From contig JAEWBY010000094.1 of assembly GCA_023390905.1 (NCBI GenBank), forward strand, positions 33,747-97,746: 64,000 bases of DNA, given 5' to 3'. This document shows, one piece after another, positions 59,938-64,000 of the stretch. Numbering within the stretch: position 1 is the first letter of the stretch; each line of letters starts with the position of its first letter. The DNA is from Pseudomonadota bacterium. Its GTDB lineage: Bacteria; Pseudomonadota; Gammaproteobacteria; Xanthomonadales; Xanthomonadaceae. The position numbers and the translations under genes are program-made. Below the pieces are notes generated by a model. The model worked only from the letters and a program-made list of their open reading frames with translations, was not told the origin of the DNA and ran no database searches.

Positions 59938-61968
59938 TCAGGCCGCCATGCCGTTATGGCGCAGCAGCGCGTCCAGGCTCGGTTCGCGGCCGCGGAAGGC
60001 CTTGAAGTTCTCCAGCGCACTGCGGCTGCCACCGCGGGAGAGGATCTCAAAGAGGAAGCGGGCGCCGGTTTCGGCCAGCCGGTCCGGGGTTTCCTCGAAC
60101 GCGGCGTAGGCGTCGGCGCTCAGCACCTCGGCCCACTTGTAGCTGTAGTAACCGGCCGCGTAGCCACCGGCGAAGATGTGGCTGAACTGGTGGGGGAAGC
60201 GGTGCCATGCCGGCGGCCGGTTGACCGCGACCTCGTCACGCACGCGCTCGAGCAGGTCCAGCACCGTGTCGTCCTGGGGATCGAACCGGCTGTGCAGCTC
60301 CATGTCGAACAGCGCGAACTCCAGCTGGCGCACGGTAAACATGCCGGCCTGGAAGTTCTTCGCCGCCAGCATCTTCCCGAACAGCTCCCGCGGCAACGGC
60401 GCGCCGGTGTCCACGTGCGCAGTCATCGCCTGCACCCGCTCCCACTCCCAGCAGAAGTTCTCCATGAACTGGCTGGGCAGCTCCACCGCGTCCCACTCCA
60501 CGCCATTGATGCCGGCCACCGGCAGCTCGCCGATCGCGGTCAGCAGCTGGTGCAGGCCGTGCCCCATCTCGTGGAACAGGGTGGTGACTTCGTTGAAGCC
60601 CAGGGTCGCCGGCTTGCCGGCCACCGGTTTGCCGAAATTGCAGACCAGGTAGACCAGTGGCGTCTGCATGCCGCCGGCGCGTACGCGGCGGTTGCGGCAA
60701 TCGTCCATCCAGGCGCCGCCGCGCTTGCCCTCGCGCGCGTACGGGTCCAGGTAGAACTGTCCCAGCAGATGGCCCTGCGCATCCTCGACCCGGTAGAAAC
60801 GCACGTCCTCGTGCCACACCGGCGCGCTGTCCGGCTTCACCTTCACCTGGTAAAGCGACTCGATCACGTCGAACAGCCCGGCCAGCACCTTCGGCTCGGT
60901 GAAGTACTGCTTCACCTCCTGCTCGGAATAGCTGTAGCGCGCCTGCTTGAGCTTCTCGCTGGCCCAGGCCAGGTCCCAGGGCTGCAGGTCGTCCAGGCCC
61001 AGCCCGTCGCGGGCGAAGGCTTCCAGTTCCGCGCGGTCGCGGCGTGCGAACGGCAGCGCGCGGCCGGCCAGGCCGCGCAGGAAGTCCAGCACCTGGTCGG
61101 GGCTCTGCGCCATCTTGGTCGCCAGCGAATACTCGGCGTAACTGGAAAAGCCCAGCAGCGCGGCCAGCTCGCCGCGCAGGGCGACGATGCGGTCGATGTT
61201 GCCGCTGTTGTCCAGTTCCGCCGGGCCGGCCTCGGAGGCGCGCAGGCCGTTGGCGCGGTACAGTGCCTCGCGCAGGCTGCGGTCCTCGGCGTAGGTCTGC
61301 ACCGGCAGGTAGCACGGCATCTGCAGGGTCAGCTTCCAGCCCGGCCTGCCGTCCTTTTCCGCGCCAGCGCGCGCGGCGGCCACCACCTCGGCGGGCAGGC
61401 CGGCCAGGCGCGATGGGTCTTCGACGTACAGGGCGAAGGCGTCGGTGGCGTCGAGCACGTTCTGCGAGAACTTCGCCGACAGCGCGGCCAGTTCCTCCTG
61501 GATCGCGGCGAAGCGCTGCTTGGCGGCCTCGTCCAGTTCGGCACCGCCGAGGCGGAAATCACGCAGGGCGTTGTCGACCACCTTGCGCCGCACCGGGTCG
61601 TAGCCGGCGTATTCCGGCGACTGCGCCAGCGCCTTGTACTGCGAGTACAGGGCCAGGTTCTGGCCCAGCGACGCACTGAAGCGCGTGACCCTGGGCAGGT
61701 TGGCGTTGTAGGCCTCGCGCAGCTCGGGCGTGTTCACCACCGCCTGCAGGTGCGAGACCTGGCCCCAGGCGCGCCACAGGCGCTCGGTGGCGTCCTCCAG
61801 CGGGGTGGCGAAGCTGTCCCAGGTGACCGGGCTGACGGCCTCGGCATGCTTCACCGCGGCTTCGGCCTGGCCCAGCAGGGTGTCGATGGCCGTGCCGACA
61901 TGTTCGGGCCGGATCTCGGCGAAACGCGGCAGGCCGGAGAAATCCAGCAGCGGGTTGGCAGGGGACAT
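59938..61968 (-). CDS. prlC: Oligopeptidase A (M3 metallopeptidase)
   Basis: A 676-residue zinc peptidase, normal for the PrlC/Dcp group, degrading peptides including cleaved signal peptides in the cytoplasm. The zinc site HEMGH lies in TTLFHEMGHGLHQLL, with the third ligand glutamate in ELPSQFMENFCWEW. N-terminal FAEIRPEHVGTAIDTLL and C-terminal HIFAGGYAAGYYSYKWAEVLSADAY are family-typical. Codon use (GAG, GAC, CTG) differs from genes left of 59.2 kb. Confidence 0.95.
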   Translation of the reverse strand: MSPANPLLDFSGLPRFAEIRPEHVGTAIDTLLGQAEAAVKHAEAVSPVTWDSFATPLEDATERLWRAWGQVSHLQAVVNTPELREAYNANLPRVTRFSASLGQNLALYSQYKALAQSPEYAGYDPVRRKVVDNALRDFRLGGAELDEAAKQRFAAIQEELAALSAKFSQNVLDATDAFALYVEDPSRLAGLPAEVVAAARAGAEKDGRPGWKLTLQMPCYLPVQTYAEDRSLREALYRANGLRASEAGPAELDNSGNIDRIVALRGELAALLGFSSYAEYSLATKMAQSPDQVLDFLRGLAGRALPFARRDRAELEAFARDGLGLDDLQPWDLAWASEKLKQARYSYSEQEVKQYFTEPKVLAGLFDVIESLYQVKVKPDSAPVWHEDVRFYRVEDAQGHLLGQFYLDPYAREGKRGGAWMDDCRNRRVRAGGMQTPLVYLVCNFGKPVAGKPATLGFNEVTTLFHEMGHGLHQLLTAIGELPVAGINGVEWDAVELPSQFMENFCWEWERVQAMTAHVDTGAPLPRELFGKMLAAKNFQAGMFTVRQLEFALFDMELHSRFDPQDDTVLDLLERVRDEVAVNRPPAWHRFPHQFSHIFAGGYAAGYYSYKWAEVLSADAYAAFEETPDRLAETGARFLFEILSRGGSRSALENFKAFRGREPSLDALLRHNGMAA

Positions 61969-62368
61969 CGGGGGCTCGGCGATGGGGAAGGTCCCCTCCT
62001 AGATGCATCCCGGTCACCGGAAAATCAACCGGTCGCCCGCCTCGGGAGAGGCCATCCGCGTGCCGTGCCACCCTGCGCTGCACGCGCACGGACCTGCGTG
62101 GACGCTGGCAGGACGCGCCGCCGCAGAGCGTGACGGGGGATGCATCCCGAAGCGGGTGGAGCCTGTAGCCGAAGGTGTCGCCGCCCGGTCAGGTCGCGCG
62201 CCCCCGCGCGCCTGCCGGTCAAGCAACCGGTGCCGGCCGGAAGGCGCCGTCCGCAGGGGTGTGCCCCCGCCGGCCGGCCGCAGCGGCGCGCACGGACGCG
62301 CGCCCCGAACGGTCCCGGCATGTGCGCCGTGGCGCGGCGCCTCCCGAAGGCAGCCGGTGCGTGTCGAC
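61969..62368. other. Gene-free spacer between prlC and the PLP enzyme
   Basis: About 400 very GC-rich bases without a supported gene; open frames here are extensions or shadows. It contains a perfect 12-bp palindrome GGGATGCATCCC (62137-62148) and a second GATGCATCCC (62001-62010). No promoter or terminator is clear. Confidence 0.45.
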
Positions 62369-63472
62369 TCAGATCTCCCCGCAGGTTTCCAGCGGCGGCA
62401 GCGGTGCACCGCCCATCGCTGCGGCGATGGTCCGGTCGGCCGGCTCGACCTCGATGCCGTTGGCCGCGTACCAGTCCGGGTGGTAGTAGCTGTGGGCATA
62501 ACGCTCGCCGGAGTCGCACAGGATCGCGACGATCGAGCCGCCCTGCCCCGCCTGGTGCATGGCCTGGGCCGCGCGCAGTACGCCGACGAGGTTGGTGCCG
62601 GTGGAGCCGCCGACCCGCCGGCCCAGCACTGCGCTGACATGGCGCATGGCGGCCAGGCTCAGCGCGTCGGGGACCTTGACCATGGCGTCGACGCAGGCGG
62701 CGATGAAGCTCGGCTCCACCCGCGGACGTCCGATGCCCTCGATGCGCGAGCCGCCGGACAGCGCCAGCGTCGTGTCCGGCTTTCCATCCCGCGCGCCGCG
62801 GTAGTAGTCGAAGAACACCGAGTTCTCCGGGTCCGCGCACAGCACCCGGGTGTCGTGGCGACGGTAGCGCACGTAGCGGCCCAGGGTGGCGCTGGTGCCG
62901 CCGGTGCCCGGGCCGCACACGATCCATGCCGGCACCGGATGCGGCTCCTCGGCCATCTGCTTGAAGATGGACTCGGCGATGTTGTTGTTGGCGCGCCAGT
63001 CGGTCGCCCGCTCGGCGTAGGTGAACTGGTCCATGAAGTGGCCGCCGGTTTCGCGGGCCACCCGCAGCGACTCCGCGTTGAGCGAGCAGGCGCTTTCGAC
63101 CAGGTGGCAGCGGCCGCCGTGGAACTCGATCGCGGCGATCTTCTCCGGCGAGGTCGAGCGCGGGATCACCGCGATGAACGGCAGGCCGAGCAGGCGCGCG
63201 AAATAGGCCTCGGACACCGCGGTCGAGCCGCTGGAGGCCTCCACCACCGTGCTGCCGGCGTGCAGCCAGCCATTGGCCAGCGAATACAGGAACAGCGAGC
63301 GCGCCAGCCGGTGCTTGAGGCTGCCGGTGGGGTGGCTGGATTCGTCCTTGAGGTAGACCTCGATGTCCGGATAGCCGGGCAGCGGCACCGGGATCAGGTG
63401 GGTATCGGCCGAGCGGTTGAAGTCGGCCTCGATCTTGCGGATGGCGGCGGCCACCCACTCGCGTTGCGACAT
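62369..63472 (-). CDS. PLP-dependent cysteine synthase-family protein
   Basis: A 367-residue fold-type II PLP enzyme. The PLP lysine lies in PTGSLKHRLARSLF (around residue 52), the substrate loop in VEASSGSTAVSEAYFARLLG and the phosphate loop in CGPGTGGTSATLGRYVR. It resembles CysK2-like or L-cysteine desulfhydrase-type members rather than canonical CysK, so the substrate (O-acetylserine or cysteine) is open. Start ATG at 63470-63472; a TTG lies three codons upstream. No other sulfur gene is adjacent. Confidence 0.85.
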   Translation of the reverse strand: MSQREWVAAAIRKIEADFNRSADTHLIPVPLPGYPDIEVYLKDESSHPTGSLKHRLARSLFLYSLANGWLHAGSTVVEASSGSTAVSEAYFARLLGLPFIAVIPRSTSPEKIAAIEFHGGRCHLVESACSLNAESLRVARETGGHFMDQFTYAERATDWRANNNIAESIFKQMAEEPHPVPAWIVCGPGTGGTSATLGRYVRYRRHDTRVLCADPENSVFFDYYRGARDGKPDTTLALSGGSRIEGIGRPRVEPSFIAACVDAMVKVPDALSLAAMRHVSAVLGRRVGGSTGTNLVGVLRAAQAMHQAGQGGSIVAILCDSGERYAHSYYHPDWYAANGIEVEPADRTIAAAMGGAPLPPLETCGEI

Positions 63473-63576
63473 GGCGGTCAACGATGCGGGAAAGCCTGAT
63501 TCTAGCCGCGCCCCGGCCTGCGCCCCTGAACCGGCAATCCGGCCGCCGCGTGCACGTGGGCGGCGACCGGTGCCGA

Positions 63577-64000
63577 TCAGGCCGTGCCGGTCTCCCGCGC
63601 CAGCCGTTCCAGTTCCTCGGCCAGCAGTTCCGGGTGCAGGTCGAACTGGTCGGACAGCAGCAGCTCGCGCGCCGCCTCCTTGACCTCGATCCGCTCGGCC
63701 TGCAGCAGCTCGCCGTCGCGGAACAGCTCGATGTAGCTGTCCAGCACGCCGGACAGCGTGCCCTGTGCGGTGTCGGGCGCAGCGAGGATCAACTGGAGGC
63801 CCAGTGAGCGCAGGTAGTCGACAGTGGCGCGTGCGTTCTGCGCATCGATCTTGTCGCCGAACTCGTCCAGCAGGATCAGCCCCAGCCCGCCCGGATGCGC
63901 CGTGCTCTTGCCGTAGGCGGCGGCCAGCGCGGCGCCGGCGATCACGTACAGCGGCGCGCGGTGTTCGCCACCGGAGCCCGAACGCATGCGTTCGCTGAGG
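63577..64000 (-). CDS. SMC/MukB/SbcC-like ATPase, C-terminal end (cut by window edge)
   Basis: Only the last 140 residues are in the window. They contain an ABC signature (LSERMRSGSGGEHRAPLYVIAGAALA), a Walker B with catalytic acidic pair (GLGLILLDEFGDKIDAQNA) and an H-loop replaced by LILAAPDTAQG. This is the SbcC/MukB-type Walker B module seen in MksB, MukB-like and Wadjet JetC proteins. A helical tail (VKEAARELLLSDQFDLHPELLAEELERL) follows. Which system it belongs to depends on genes beyond base 64000; no jetD-like gene follows it on the left. Confidence 0.7.
   Translation of the reverse strand, partial: LSERMRSGSGGEHRAPLYVIAGAALAAAYGKSTAHPGGLGLILLDEFGDKIDAQNARATVDYLRSLGLQLILAAPDTAQGTLSGVLDSYIELFRDGELLQAERIEVKEAARELLLSDQFDLHPELLAEELERLARETGTA

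Noticed and set aside
59851..62133. 760-codon plus-strand frame
   Set aside because: Antisense of prlC; the translation is Gln/His/Val/Arg-rich without any family pattern, as expected from the shadow of a GC-rich gene.
62025..63458. 477-codon minus-strand frame next to the PLP enzyme
   Set aside because: It overlaps the PLP enzyme in another frame on the same strand; only the frame ending at 62369 shows enzyme motifs.
63577..64000. Calling the edge ATPase a Wadjet JetC outright
   Set aside because: Only the C-terminal end is visible, no Jet partner is in the window, and the gene to its left is a PLP enzyme.

Overview
The window reads as a chromosomal stretch of a GC-rich gammaproteobacterium, most likely of the Xanthomonadales (Lysobacteraceae). 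The evidence is gene content and order rather than a marker gene: groES-groEL under both a CIRCE element and a sigma-32 promoter, AmpE, a FabA/FabB anaerobic unsaturated fatty acid pair, a cbb3 oxidase operon with an Fnr regulator, and degenerate GATTCGGG-type intergenic repeats that I associate with that order. Several blocks keep the order I remember from E. coli (dsbD/cutA beside groESL; aroQ-accB-accC near prmA-fis-methyltransferase), which suggests an ancestral core-genome segment. I see no insertion sequence, prophage, integrase or CRISPR array.

Layout: 1-1.5 kb, groEL (cut by the edge) and groES with their control region. 1.6-7.6 kb, cutA-dsbD-tlpA-like, aroQ, accB, a stray four-helix-bundle gene, accC. 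7.7-15.4 kb, two coupled secreted/membrane unknowns, prmA, a DUF3426 protein, fis, purH, a beta-class DNA adenine methyltransferase, purD. 15.5-19.5 kb, an old-yellow-enzyme reductase, an MFS-acyltransferase fusion, a CD225/DUF2752 pair. 19.6-24.6 kb, ampE, nudC, erpA and a bactofilin flanked by two paralogous coiled-coil membrane proteins, then a DUF4126 protein. 24.8-28.9 kb, a response regulator with degenerate GGDEF and EAL domains plus a hybrid histidine kinase. 29-32 kb, bacterioferritin, phasin, queD, an RhlE-type helicase.

32.3-45.5 kb is the respiratory core: ccoN-O-Q-P, a 98-residue membrane protein, ccoG-H-I-S, a TauE/SafE-like protein, cydD and cydC run on one strand with mostly overlapping ends and meet a convergent fnr-type gene that retains all four cluster cysteines. 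A perfect Fnr box sits 29.5 bp from a -10 hexamer in front of ccoN, and a near-perfect box with identical geometry sits in front of fabA-fabB, suggesting that low-oxygen respiration and oxygen-independent unsaturated fatty acid synthesis are controlled together.

46-59.2 kb holds tRNA-Met, rppH, bfd (with a Fur-box candidate), bioD, a TMEM175-like channel, msrC, a TfoX C-terminal-domain ORF whose frame runs on through antisense cobS, cobS-cobC-cobT diverging from a cobalamin riboswitch and btuB, dinB, an HD-GYP phosphodiesterase, and fabA-fabB. From about 59.3 kb codon choice becomes visibly more G/C-biased and two 400-700 bp gene-free spacers appear. This part carries prlC, a cysteine-synthase-like PLP enzyme, and the C-terminal end of an SMC/MukB-like ATPase cut by the window edge.
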